Below, piece by piece: positions 41,804-51,174 of a stretch of DNA of 64,000 nt. Where the stretch lies: positions 2,790,001-2,854,000 of the forward strand of contig OZ244148.1 in assembly GCA_965216255.1 (NCBI GenBank), written 5' to 3'. Numbering within the stretch: the first letter of the stretch is position 1; every line of letters starts with the position of its first letter. Under the pieces are notes generated by a model. The model saw only the letters and a list, made by a program, of their open reading frames with translations, was not told the DNA's origin and did no database searches. The stretch comes from G965216255 sp965216255. Its GTDB lineage: Bacteria > Bacteroidota > Rhodothermia > Rhodothermales > Bin80. A program made the position numbers and the translations under genes.

Positions 41804-42190
41804 GTAAAGAGAATGTAAGCGTCCCGTAACCCCCCTTGCCATGTAGGTGGAGAGCGTTTCATTGCCCCCAGCAGGATGACACCTGCAGTGCGGTCTATTG
41901 AGTCAAGGTGCCCGGTGCCCGGCAGAATTGCAAGTTCTTGGTCTATGCAGGCCTTCTGCCGGAGGAAAACGACTTTTAGGTGTGCCTGCCAGCGGTGCGG
42001 CAATAGTTCGTGAACCCGCTTCATGGGATGAGTCGGTATGCGTCCTAGAAGGAGATACTGTCAAAATGTTTGGTCTAAAGAGCGCCGGGGCGTATCCTTG
42101 TGGAGTACCCATTAATCGCCCTCAACGGGCATATCCGGACTACATCGTATGACAGACCCGACAGTATCCGACGTGCACTCGAGCCTCTTG
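41804..42190. other. Gene-free stretch with a possible solo IS66 end
   Basis: I see no convincing gene. At 41816 GTAAGCGTCCCGTAACCCCC resembles the IS66 terminal repeat found three times nearby, and may be an orphan end left by a lost element. The rest is unremarkable apart from short antisense frames. Confidence 0.35.
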
Positions 42191-42305
42191 CAAAACCCAC
42201 CAGATAGGTGGTGTTTCCCCAAGCAAGCGGGGAGGTAGGGGCCTGGCGCCTCCGACTTTGGTATCTTCAGAGGTGTCCAAACTCTCTAAGACAGCGGAGG
42301 CAGCC

Positions 42306-43395
42306 ATGTCCCCTAGAATGAAGATACTGTGTTCTTGGATAAGCCACCAAATGCAGCTCTTCTCTTGCGCGCAGGAGTTGATCGGTCCTTTGACCGAGCT
42401 GCAGCCGAAGCTTCTGAACGTGTTAGATATCGGTCGCATTGAGTGCTATCTGCGCAGCGATCCCACGGCAGCGCGCGGGCGTTTCTTGCGAAGGCGGTCT
42501 ACAATATCGGTATGGCCCGTGCGTTGATCGACCGGATTTGCTCTGACCCACAACTGCGCCGCTTGTGTGGGTGGCAACGTCAAGACCAGGTTCCAAGCGA
42601 GGTGACTTTTTCACGCGCATTCGCAGAGTTTGCCGTTACTAGTCTGCCCGATCAGATGTATCGTGCGCTGATCGAGTCGTGCTACGAGGATGCGCTAGTG
42701 GGACATATTTCACGTGATTCGACGGCCATTCAGGCTCGCGAGCGCCCTGGTGCGAAGGAGCCGGCGCCTGCCAAGCGCAAGCCTGGGCGAGCGCGCAAGG
42801 GGGAGCAATCTCCAAGGAAGCAACGGCGTGTCGTACGCCAGTTGGGTATGAGCCTGCAAGAGATGGAAGATGACCTGCCAAAGGAGTGCAACCGGGGAGC
42901 CAAGCGCAATTCCAAGGGCTACAAGCAAAGCTGGAGCGGCTACAAGCTGCACACTGATGTGGCAGACGGGGGCATACCGATTAGTTGCATCGTGACGTCC
43001 GCGTCGGTGCATGACAGTCAGGTGGCCATTCCTCTGGGGGCCAAGTTCGCGGAACTGGTAACGAGTTTATACGATGTGATGGATAGCGCCTATGATGTGG
43101 AGCAAATACGCCTCCACAGCCAGCGTCTTGGACATGTGCCGATCATTGACGAGCACCCGCGTACGCGCGCTGGGAAGGAGGCGCTAAAGCGTGAGGCGAA
43201 AGCCCAACGTACGGCTGGGTTTGTAGCGCCAGCGCGCGAACGCTACAAAGAGCGTTCGATCGTCGAACGTTCTTTGGTCGCCTCAAAGACGAGTAAGGCG
43301 CTCGTCACGTTCGTGGCAACGCGAAGGTGAAGTGTCACCTCATGTTCGCTATGCTCGCGCTGACCGTAGACCAAATGGTGCGACTGCTGAGCTAA
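42306..43395 (+). pseudogene. IS5/IS4-type transposase (DUF772 N-terminus), two frameshifts
   Basis: The N-terminal piece (LNVLDIGRIECYLRSDPTAARG) is in one frame to about 42480. The middle from 42480 is in a second: FLAKAVYNIGMARALIDRIC, QVPSEVTFSRAFAEFA, HISRDSTAIQARERPG (first Asp), GYKLHTDVADGGIPISCIVT, DVMDSAYDVEQIR. Near 43270 the frame slips again and the tail FGRLKDE, then GARHV, CHLMFAMLALTVDQMVRLLS ends at 43395. The family assignment is good; the gene is broken. I could not fix the inverted repeats. Confidence 0.8.
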
Positions 43396-43512
43396 ACGAG
43401 TTCACCTGAGCGCAGAAAGGCGCCTGTCGTGCCAGGTGCACAGGGTTGGTATGCGTGATTGTCACAGTTAATCGCCGAAATCTGTCATTGCGAGCCGAAA
43501 TCACTGCGACAC

Positions 43513-44472
43513 TTAGCGTTGTCGGAGTGCGAAAATCACATCGGCGTCTTTTTCCTTCAACCCACTGAATGCACCCTGAATTGCTGCGCCGATTGCCGAA
43601 ACCGACAATTCCAGCAATGCATTTTTGCAAGAGCCTCTTCCGGTCTCCGTTTTCACCTGCGCGGTGTAGCGGAGCTCCCACTCGTCAAAAACGGCTCCAG
43701 ATGATTCTCGAGGGCCCTGCCCATCCAGGCCTTTCGGCGATTCTGGACGCCGAGCAAATAATTCAGAAACGCATCGACATCCACCTTAGTCGTTATCTTT
43801 CGTCCATCCCTTCCTGATCTCCTTCTCCACAATCCGCACCTCAAGCCGCCGGAACATCGCATACTCGTGATCCACCCAGGCCACCAGCGCCGTATCGGGA
43901 TCATCGCGTGCGCTAACTGCGGACAGCGTAAGACGTGCACGGTCCGAAAACGCCCGGGTCGACGGGAATTTGTACGCGAACGGCTCGATTATGGCATCCA
44001 GCTCGTTGGCGCGCGGATCCTCGTATTTCAATGCCGAGCTCGTCGAGTATCAGACGGGCCACAAAATCAAGAAGCGCATCGCCATGGTCTGTAATCTCCG
44101 GCGCCACAAACAGGTCAGGGCCTGCGCCTGTGATGCCAAAGAGATCATGACAGCTGGGTTGGCGATAGTGCTGCCACCCGGCACCACAATAAACAGGACC
44201 GTGTCACCCGGCCAGCGGGCCACGAAAAGGCGGTCTCCCTCGTCCATCAGTTCCGTTACAGCGTTGTCCTGGTAATACAGGCACCACTCGGAACTCCCGT
44301 GCAGCTGGTTCTTGCGCGTGTCATACCAGGAAAGGACTCCAGACGCGCGAATGAATTCCTGCTCCTCTCCTTTGGCGGAGCACGCTCGATTTATAACGAT
44401 ACCGCCGCAAACGCAGTATATTGTTATAGATTTGCCACGGGTTTTCGTGAACGGCTCGGCGAATCGAGCCAC
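43513..44472 (-). pseudogene. EcoRII-like type II restriction endonuclease, decayed
   Basis: EcoRII-type enzymes cut CCWGG sites. Successive frames on the minus strand carry family segments in order: SWYDTRKNQLHGSSEWCLYY, NAVTELMDEGDRLFVARWPG, LFIVVPGGSTIANP; then ITDHGDALLDFVARLILDEL; then NELDAIIEPFAYKFPSTRAF, ARDDPDTALVAWVDHEYAMF; then DVDAFLNYLLGVQNRRKAWM and GRALENHLEPF. At least three frameshifts separate them. After LRYTAQVKTE the sequence departs from the family, so the catalytic PD-(D/E)xK part is gone. No methyltransferase is nearby. Confidence 0.8.
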
Positions 44473-44489
44473 TTATTGGAGGTACACCG

Positions 44490-45869
44490 ATGCTACGCTA
44501 TTGCCCAATACCGTTGGCCGTTGGATTGCTAGCGTATGCGGCTTCCGCACAGCCCAGAGGCCTGGAGCATCCCTCCCATCCGCCTCCACCGGGCATGCGC
44601 GGCAGCGAGAACATAGTGGTCCTGTCGCATCTTCCTCTCGGCAAAGCCGGTTCCGTATCGGATATCGAAGTAGAGCAAGATCCAGCGAGACCCTATGCCT
44701 ACGTTGCCAGGCGCGTACACGAAATTGGATTTGATGTTATAGACCTTAGCGAACCGGCACGCGCCAAGGTTATCCACCGCTGGCGCATAGAGGATGAGGA
44801 CCTGCATCAGGGCGGTGCCATGGACGGGCGCTACTTCAAGCACGAGGGACGTTTCTATTACATACAGTCTGTGCAGTTTGGTCAAGGCGGTCCCGATTCG
44901 GAGGTCGGCGCCATCGTCTTTGATGTCACCGATCTTCCGGAGCAGATATCCGAGGTAGGCCGTATCCGCCAATCCGAGACTCGTGGCGGCTTCCACAACA
45001 TATTTGTCTATAAACACTCGGCCGGCAGACCCCTCTTATTCGCTACCTCGGGAACGTATGCGAAAGTCTTTGACATGGACCGTTTCCTAAAAGGCAATCA
45101 GACCGAAATGGCTGCTGTGCTTAACGACGAGAATTACTCACTTGTTGGCCGTGTCCCCGTGGCACAAACTGACAATATGTGGTCGCGGGGATACCATGAT
45201 TTCTATGTCGGCTACCACCCTGAATCTGGACAAGACCGATTCTATGGCGGCGGCGGAAGCGGCTACTATGTCTACAACGTCACAGACCTTTCGAATCCAG
45301 AGCTCTTGTTGACCATCTCAGGAGTTCCGGGCGTCTCCTGGGGACACACGTTTACGCCTTCGCCCGATGGCCGCTACGCCGTCGGCGAAACCGAATTTCA
45401 GTACCAGCCCCTCCGTTTTTTTGACCTTAAACCGGCCCTGGACGGTGAGGTAAAAAACATTGACCACGCCATCGGCGCATGGCACGCTGACTGGAAGAGC
45501 CTCGCTCACAACCACGAAATTCGCTGGCCGTACCTATTCGTTGCCGGATACGAAACTGGCCTTTCGGTGGTAAACATGGAGGATCCGTCACGGCCCTATA
45601 CCGTGGCGTACTACGACACCTTCAACGGCCACCACAATAACCGAGCGGAAGCCGCGATGCGGTCGGGCAGCCCCTACACGTGGAATGTATACGATGGAGC
45701 TTGGGGTGTCGACGTACGCAACAGAGACGGTCTTATTGTCGTTAGCGACATGACCACTGGCTTCTGGGTGTTCCAGATGGACGGTTTTGGCGGCTGGAAC
45801 GGGCGTGATTACGGCGTTCCGAACATTTCCAGCGTTCAAGACTGGGAAAGGGGGCCTACGCAGCAATAG
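44490..45869 (+). CDS. Secreted LVIVD-repeat beta-propeller protein, paralogue 2
   Basis: The 459-residue protein has a signal peptide (LPLAVGLLAYAASAQP-type, residues about 5-20) and LVIVD repeats throughout: FDVIDLSEPARAKVIHRWRI, YYVYNVTDLSNPELLLTISG, LSVVNMEDPSRPYTVAYYDT, WGVDVRNRDGLIVVSDMTTG. Conserved histidine-rich spots (GGFHNIFVYKHS, GYHDFYVGYHPESGQDRFYG, HNHEIRWPY) recur in paralogue 3. It is the first gene of an apparent four-gene operon ending in a multicopper oxidase. The activity of the family is unknown. Confidence 0.88.
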   Translation: MLRYCPIPLAVGLLAYAASAQPRGLEHPSHPPPPGMRGSENIVVLSHLPLGKAGSVSDIEVEQDPARPYAYVARRVHEIGFDVIDLSEPARAKVIHRWRIEDEDLHQGGAMDGRYFKHEGRFYYIQSVQFGQGGPDSEVGAIVFDVTDLPEQISEVGRIRQSETRGGFHNIFVYKHSAGRPLLFATSGTYAKVFDMDRFLKGNQTEMAAVLNDENYSLVGRVPVAQTDNMWSRGYHDFYVGYHPESGQDRFYGGGGSGYYVYNVTDLSNPELLLTISGVPGVSWGHTFTPSPDGRYAVGETEFQYQPLRFFDLKPALDGEVKNIDHAIGAWHADWKSLAHNHEIRWPYLFVAGYETGLSVVNMEDPSRPYTVAYYDTFNGHHNNRAEAAMRSGSPYTWNVYDGAWGVDVRNRDGLIVVSDMTTGFWVFQMDGFGGWNGRDYGVPNISSVQDWERGPTQQ

Positions 45870-45899
45870 AACTGCTTCATCATTTGCGACGTTAATCCA

Positions 45900-47204
45900 A
45901 TGAAAGCGCGCCAACTACCCCTTCTTGTCATCCTCATGGCGCCCGCGGCCGCCGTCGCGCAGTGGACGCCCGAAAAGCCGGGCAGTGACAACATTACGGT
46001 CGTCGGTCACATTCCGCTTGGGCCGCGCCTGAGCGTAGCCGACATGGAACTGGAGCAGGAGCTCCACCGGCCGTATGCCTACGTGTCCCGGATGGTGTAC
46101 GGGGACGTTGGTCCGAAGGGCACCGACATTATTGACCTGTCCAATCCGGCCGACCCAAAGGTTATCCACGAGTGGAGGATAGAAGATCAGGACCTGCACA
46201 TGCGGACCGGCGGCATGGACGTCAAGTACTTCAAGTGGAAGGGGCGCTATTATGTTGTCCAGTCGCTACAGTTCGGCCAAGGCGGGCCGGACAGCGACTT
46301 GGGGGCCGTCATTTTGGACGTGACGTCGCTGCCGGATGTAGCAGCTGTCCATGAAGTCGCGCGCATTCGCGAGTCGGAACTACCCGGAGGCTTCCACAAC
46401 ATCTTTATCTACAAGCATTCGACTGGTCGCGTTCTGCTGTTTGCTACCGTTTCTGGGCCGTTTGCACACGTCTATGATCTCGGCAAGATCGTTGAGGGCG
46501 ATATGGAAAACCGCTTGGCAGGTCGTGTCCCCGTGCCTGAAACGACGGAGGGGCGTGGGCGCGCCCGCGGATACCACGACTTCTACGTCGGCTATCACGA
46601 GGACTCCGGGCAGGACAGATTCTACGGAGGTGGAGTTGGCGGGTATTTCGTATACAACATCTCCGACCTCGGGAGTCCGGAACTGCTAGTTACGCTAACT
46701 GGGATTAACGGTGTTCGGTATGGTCATACGTTCACCCCAACTCCGAATGGCCGCTACGTAATTGCGGAAACAGAATACCGATATGCCCCCCTCCGTATTT
46801 TCGATCTAAAGCCCGCCCTCGATGGCGAGGTATCCAACATCAACAACCCCGTTGGTGCTTGGACAGCGGACTGGCGCCATCTTGTGCATAACCACGAGGT
46901 GCGCTGGCCGTACGTATTTGTATCGGGCTATCTGGACGGACTCCAGATCTTCAGCATGATGGACCCCAAGAATCCCGTCACGGTCGCCTACTATGATACT
47001 TATCTGGGACCGCCCAATACGGACCGTTACCCAGTATTTAATGGAGCCTTCGGAGTAGACGTGCGAAACGCGGATGGGCTCATTACTGTCAGCGACATGT
47101 CCACAGGCTTCTGGACCTTCCGCATTGAAGGCTTTGACGGGTGGAACGGCGCCAAATGGGGTGTGCCCGACCGCTCGAGTGTACAGCGATGGGACATCGA
47201 TTAG
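45900..47204 (+). CDS. Secreted LVIVD-repeat beta-propeller protein, paralogue 3
   Basis: The 434-residue protein has a signal peptide (QLPLLVILMAPAAAVAQ) and is closely similar to the gene 30 bases upstream, sharing the blocks GGFHNIFIYKHSTGRVLLFA, YHDFYVGYHEDSGQDRFYGG, HTFTPTPNGRYVIAETEYRY and MSTGFWTFRIEGFDGWNG. Tandem duplication is the likely origin. Its 3' end overlaps the next gene by about 16 bases. Function is unknown; a role beside the oxidase is inferred from position. Confidence 0.88.
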   Translation: MKARQLPLLVILMAPAAAVAQWTPEKPGSDNITVVGHIPLGPRLSVADMELEQELHRPYAYVSRMVYGDVGPKGTDIIDLSNPADPKVIHEWRIEDQDLHMRTGGMDVKYFKWKGRYYVVQSLQFGQGGPDSDLGAVILDVTSLPDVAAVHEVARIRESELPGGFHNIFIYKHSTGRVLLFATVSGPFAHVYDLGKIVEGDMENRLAGRVPVPETTEGRGRARGYHDFYVGYHEDSGQDRFYGGGVGGYFVYNISDLGSPELLVTLTGINGVRYGHTFTPTPNGRYVIAETEYRYAPLRIFDLKPALDGEVSNINNPVGAWTADWRHLVHNHEVRWPYVFVSGYLDGLQIFSMMDPKNPVTVAYYDTYLGPPNTDRYPVFNGAFGVDVRNADGLITVSDMSTGFWTFRIEGFDGWNGAKWGVPDRSSVQRWDID

Positions 47205-47743
47205 CCCACAATTTGCACGCCATACACTACCGTGCGGTGTGCATTGTTGCGTGCCTTTGTCTATCAGGCATGTCTGTTCCTCCCAGGACCAGTTGTAGCC
47301 CGCCCGAGTACTACAGAATTGATCTCATTCCCACCAGACGAGTACCTGCCGCTAGGAGCGCCGCGGGTGTTGCCGACGTAGCCTTTGCCTCCTCTCCGTT
47401 CGGCATCGCGATATCTGCAGACGGCCATTATGTGTACGACCTGTCTATTTCCATACGAAACCTGAGAGCACCCTCGCAAGGGGACTTCGTGGCCTGGATT
47501 GCCACGCCCAGCCTGGATCGCATCGAGCGAGTTGGCTCACTTTCATCCGAGTTATCGCTTTCCGGGCAGGTCTCGTGGAACAAATTCTTGGTAATCATTA
47601 GCTTGGAGCCCTCCGATACCGAGCAAGCTCAGCGCTGGCAGGGACCCATCGTAATGCGTGGCCTTTCGCGCAGCGGCCTTATGCATACGTCTGCTGGCCA
47701 CGGCCCTTTTCAACTGGAGCCCTGCGCTACATTCGGATACTAG
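47189..47743 (+). CDS. Small exported protein of the LVIVD/oxidase operon
   Basis: The ATG at 47189, overlapping the upstream gene, gives 184 residues with a signal-peptide or lipoprotein-like start (AVCIVACLCLSGMSVPPRTSC). The mature part has a recognisable pattern (VADVAFASSPFGIAISADGH, VAWIATPSLDRIERVG, QVSWNKFLVIISLE, WQGPIVMRGLSRSGLMHTSA). I believe similar proteins sit beside multicopper oxidases in other genomes but cannot name a family. It ends two bases before the oxidase start, so coupling is likely. Confidence 0.7.
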   Translation: MGHRLAHNLHAIHYRAVCIVACLCLSGMSVPPRTSCSPPEYYRIDLIPTRRVPAARSAAGVADVAFASSPFGIAISADGHYVYDLSISIRNLRAPSQGDFVAWIATPSLDRIERVGSLSSELSLSGQVSWNKFLVIISLEPSDTEQAQRWQGPIVMRGLSRSGLMHTSAGHGPFQLEPCATFGY

Positions 47744-47745
47744 GA

Positions 47746-49431
47746 GTGGTATCAGCGTTTTGCTTCCGCCTGTGCGCCGCCCTAATGGGGCTATTGGTGT
47801 TGCCGGTCCATGCGCAGCATCAGCATCTCATGGAGCCCGGACGGACGGACAGCTTGGTATGGCGCATGCCTCCTATGGATATGAGCATGCCCATGTTGCC
47901 CGGACTGGATCGTGCCCTGCCACCCGCGACCCCATTTAGTGCCGGAATGGGGGCCGTCGCCCGCTTGCTTCCCGAAGCCCGGCCCAGCGAAATGGCGGCG
48001 CTGGCCCACGGTGACACCCTCCACCTAGAGGCCATGCTTGTCCGAAGGACCATTGGCGGCAAAACGCTCGTGATGTACGGCTACAATGGCCAGTACCCCG
48101 GGCCGGTCATCCAGGTTGACATGGGCGCTACCATCGTCGTTAGATTCACCAATGCCGTTGAGCTGCCAACTACCGTGCATTGGCACGGGCTGCGGCTAGA
48201 CAACCGGTTTGATGGAGTGGCAGGACTTACCCAGGAGCCGGTAGCGCGTGGCGAGACCTTTGATTATGAGGTTTACTTTCCCGACACAGGTATCTATTGG
48301 TACCATCCGCACATGCGTGAAGATATACAGCAAGACCTCGGGCTGTATGGCAACATGCTCGTAAATCCTGCCCGGGAGGACTATTACAGTGCCGTAAACC
48401 AGGAAGAATTCCTTGTCCTTGACGACATCCTACTCGACGCTCACGGCCTTATTCCCTGGGGCACTGAGGTGCCAACTCATGCGCTCATGGGCCGTTTCGG
48501 CAACGTCATGCTGACCAACGGGGTAACGGAATACGGCTTGAAAGTCCGGCGCGGTGCCGTAGTCCGGTTCTTTCTGACGAACGTCGCCAATGCCCGTACA
48601 TTCAACGTGACCTTTGGGGGCGCTCCGGTAAAGCTGGTCGCCTCCGATGTGAGTCGCTTTGAACGTGAGGTGTTCGTGGAAAGTGTGCCCATCTCCCCGG
48701 CGGAACGGTATGTTGTCGAGGTACGCTTCGATGACGCCGGAGAAGTGGCCGTAACCAATTCCATCCAGGCTATAAACCATTTTCGTGGTGAGTTCTATCC
48801 CCACGTCGATACCTTGGCCATGATAACGGTTACGAAAGACTTGGCTGAGCCAGATTTTGCGTCGCATTTCGAACGGCTTCGCGTCAATGCAGACGTGCAG
48901 CGAGACGTGGCAGCATATAGTCGCTACCTTGACCGTCCGCCAGACAAGGAACTGGCATTCACTGTTCGCGTCCACAACCTACCAGTTCCTATCATGATGG
49001 CCATGGAGATTGACACCCTCTACGTGCCGCCAATGGAGTGGAATGACGCCATGCCCATGATGAACTGGCTCTCGACCGGTGCCCAGGTGCAGTGGATCCT
49101 TCACGAGCCCGCAACCGGAAAAGAAAACATGGATATTGGTTGGCAATTCCAGCAGGGTGATGTTGTAAAGCTGCGCGTATTCAACGATCCGAAGAGTTTT
49201 CATCCGATGAACCATCCATTTCACGTGCATGGTCAGCGTTTTCTGGTCCTGTCACTTGACGGGGCTCCGAACAAGAACCTCGTCTGGAAAGATACCGCCG
49301 TAGTCCCGGTCGGCTCTACCATGGACATCCTGATCGAGATGTCGAACCCCGGTAACTGGATGGCACATTGCCATATTGCGGAACATCTCCATTCCGGCAT
49401 GATGCTGAGTTTCTCGGTAATTCCCCGATGA
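47746..49431 (+). CDS. Multicopper oxidase, exported
   Basis: This 561-residue three-cupredoxin enzyme oxidises a phenolic, organic or metal substrate and reduces O2 to water. Copper motifs are visible: TTVHWHGLRLDNRFDGV at about residue 145, YWYHPHM at about 187, HPMNHPFHVHGQRF at about 486 and NWMAHCHIAEHLHSGMM at about 540, giving all ten His, the type 1 Cys and an axial Met. The N-terminus has a signal peptide and a Met-rich stretch (MPPMDMSMPMLPG). The GTG at 47746 follows an AGGAG-like site; ATG at 47785 is an alternative. Metal-resistance and laccase-type roles are both possible. Confidence 0.93.
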   Translation: MVSAFCFRLCAALMGLLVLPVHAQHQHLMEPGRTDSLVWRMPPMDMSMPMLPGLDRALPPATPFSAGMGAVARLLPEARPSEMAALAHGDTLHLEAMLVRRTIGGKTLVMYGYNGQYPGPVIQVDMGATIVVRFTNAVELPTTVHWHGLRLDNRFDGVAGLTQEPVARGETFDYEVYFPDTGIYWYHPHMREDIQQDLGLYGNMLVNPAREDYYSAVNQEEFLVLDDILLDAHGLIPWGTEVPTHALMGRFGNVMLTNGVTEYGLKVRRGAVVRFFLTNVANARTFNVTFGGAPVKLVASDVSRFEREVFVESVPISPAERYVVEVRFDDAGEVAVTNSIQAINHFRGEFYPHVDTLAMITVTKDLAEPDFASHFERLRVNADVQRDVAAYSRYLDRPPDKELAFTVRVHNLPVPIMMAMEIDTLYVPPMEWNDAMPMMNWLSTGAQVQWILHEPATGKENMDIGWQFQQGDVVKLRVFNDPKSFHPMNHPFHVHGQRFLVLSLDGAPNKNLVWKDTAVVPVGSTMDILIEMSNPGNWMAHCHIAEHLHSGMMLSFSVIPR

Positions 49432-49584
49432 AGACCGCCGTAACACCTAGTTTGGCGAATGACCGTACCGTACACTATATTTCGCCCGTATACCGCTGGG
49501 GTCTTTCGTGGCTTGTTCTCGGCTTCCGAGCCCGCAGCACGACCCAACATATTCCCTGATACCTTTCCGTAGCAACCACCCACC

Positions 49585-50523
49585 ATGAACAGACACATCG
49601 CACTCTTTCGTTATTCCCCGTTTCTTCTCCTCGCTGCAGCAGTGCTGGCTACCGGCTGCAGCCCCCGCAACGTGGAGATTCTTGGTGTTTCCGGTCCAGA
49701 CCGGCTGGAAACTGATGAAGCCGGTACCTTCGTTGCCGAGACCAACGAAGACGCCAAGCAGCCCGTTGAAATTAGCTGGGATTTTGGCGACAGCCAAGCC
49801 GCTGATGGGCAGTCTGCCTCGCACACATTCTCCAGTGCCGGTACGTATACGGTAACAGTCACTGCCACTAATCGGCGAGGCAAGGCCAGCGACACTGGAT
49901 CAATGGGCGTTGTTGTTGTAGATCCTCCCGTTCCGGCGCAGGTGATCACTATCCTTGCTAATCCGACGGATCCGGACACGCAAACGCCGGTACGTTTTTC
50001 TGCTAACGTTCGTGGCGACGCACCGCTGGCTTATTCGTGGAGCTACGGCGACGGAGGCATGGGCAGCAGCTCCACCCCAACGCACACGTTTGCGGAGCCG
50101 GGTAGTTATACCGTCACCCTAGATGTCTCGAATGACGCTGGCCGTGATGCCCGTACGCTGGATCTTACAGTGGCACCGTTCGAAGCTGATTACTGCGCGG
50201 ACTTGGCAGAGATGAGCTCCGTCTTTTTCGATCGCAATTCAAGTGTGCTAACCGAGACCGCACGCCAAATCCTTGCGGACAACGTAGACATTCTCCAGGA
50301 CTGCCCGAACCTCAACGTCCGGGTTGAAGGTGTCGCTAGTCCGTTCGAGCGCAACCCGCAGTCTTTGTCGGAGGATCGGGGGCGCGCCGTACTTCAGCAT
50401 TATGCTGATGCCGGCATCAGCGAGCGCAGGGTCGCGTCGCAAGGGCTTGGCCAGCCAGCCGCGGGATCGAAGAAGAGCGGTGCCGAGCAGTTTCGGCGTG
50501 CAGACACCATTCCGCTGCACTAG
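49585..50523 (+). CDS. PKD-domain OmpA-like lipoprotein
   Basis: The 312-residue protein has a lipobox (LLLAAAVLATGC), two PKD domains (EISWDFGDSQAADGQSASHT, YSWSYGDGGMGSSSTPTHTF) and a C-terminal OmpA-type peptidoglycan-binding domain (SSVFFDRNSSVLTETARQIL, EDRGRAVLQHYADAGISERR). It probably tethers the outer membrane to peptidoglycan and presents the PKD domains. It ends three bases from the convergent DinB-type gene. Confidence 0.92.
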   Translation: MNRHIALFRYSPFLLLAAAVLATGCSPRNVEILGVSGPDRLETDEAGTFVAETNEDAKQPVEISWDFGDSQAADGQSASHTFSSAGTYTVTVTATNRRGKASDTGSMGVVVVDPPVPAQVITILANPTDPDTQTPVRFSANVRGDAPLAYSWSYGDGGMGSSSTPTHTFAEPGSYTVTLDVSNDAGRDARTLDLTVAPFEADYCADLAEMSSVFFDRNSSVLTETARQILADNVDILQDCPNLNVRVEGVASPFERNPQSLSEDRGRAVLQHYADAGISERRVASQGLGQPAAGSKKSGAEQFRRADTIPLH

Positions 50524-50526
50524 AAT

Positions 50527-51057
50527 CTATTCTCCGAGCCAGCCGCGGCTTACGCCTCCCGCCGCATTTAAGGCGTAAAATCGTAGGTCACGGCCGGTGC
50601 GGAGTTTTGTAATGTAAATGAGCTGGCCCACGTGAGTGGAGAAATGCTCCACAGCGTGGTATGCGGCTTGCAGGACCGTGACCTCAAGCCCTTGAATGCG
50701 GCGGTGCCCGGCGAGGTCTTCCGGGGTCAGGCCCTTCAGGACAACATCGGCGCTCAATACCGTGGCGTGCAGGTGTTCGAATAGCTCTTCCGCCGACGCG
50801 CCCCCGCACGTAGCAAATTCGTCTTGTCGACGGCGCGTGTCAGGGGCGCCGCCAACACCGTGGATGATCCACTGCCCGACGTTACCATTGAGGTGAAGCA
50901 GTAGGTTACCCACACAATTGGAATATGGGTTGGGCCTCCACCAAAGATCAACTGGCGCTAGTTCGTCCAGGCATATTCGGACCTTGTTGAGATATTCTTT
51001 CACCAATAGGGTGCGTGACCGCGCAAGGAACGCCTCGGCCAGATCGTTGTCCGTCAT
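50527..51057 (-). CDS. DinB-superfamily protein, DUF1572 type
   Basis: The 176-residue protein has the four-helix DinB pattern with three metal-ligand histidines: NLLLHLNGNVGQWI, the central helix, and AAYHAVEHFSTHVGQLIYI. SNCVGNLLLHLNGNV is the DUF1572 signature as I recall it. DinB-like enzymes include bacillithiol- and mycothiol-dependent transferases; the substrate here is unknown. Confidence 0.85.
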   Translation of the reverse strand: MTDNDLAEAFLARSRTLLVKEYLNKVRICLDELAPVDLWWRPNPYSNCVGNLLLHLNGNVGQWIIHGVGGAPDTRRRQDEFATCGGASAEELFEHLHATVLSADVVLKGLTPEDLAGHRRIQGLEVTVLQAAYHAVEHFSTHVGQLIYITKLRTGRDLRFYALNAAGGVSRGWLGE

Positions 51058-51174
51058 AACTGGGTCTTGTTTGTAGCTCTGTTCAATGCGCCCCGCCGCT
51101 CAGAGGAAGAGCCCGCGCTAATAGTGCGACGGCAATTGTATTTTGTCCGGTAAGTCACCAGCCGTACTCTGATC

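Noticed and set aside
41761..42024. Minus-strand frame of 87 codons in the gap after the redoxin-like gene
   Set aside because: Its residues gave a vague resemblance to an RNA-modifying enzyme, but no motif held up on reading; left unannotated.
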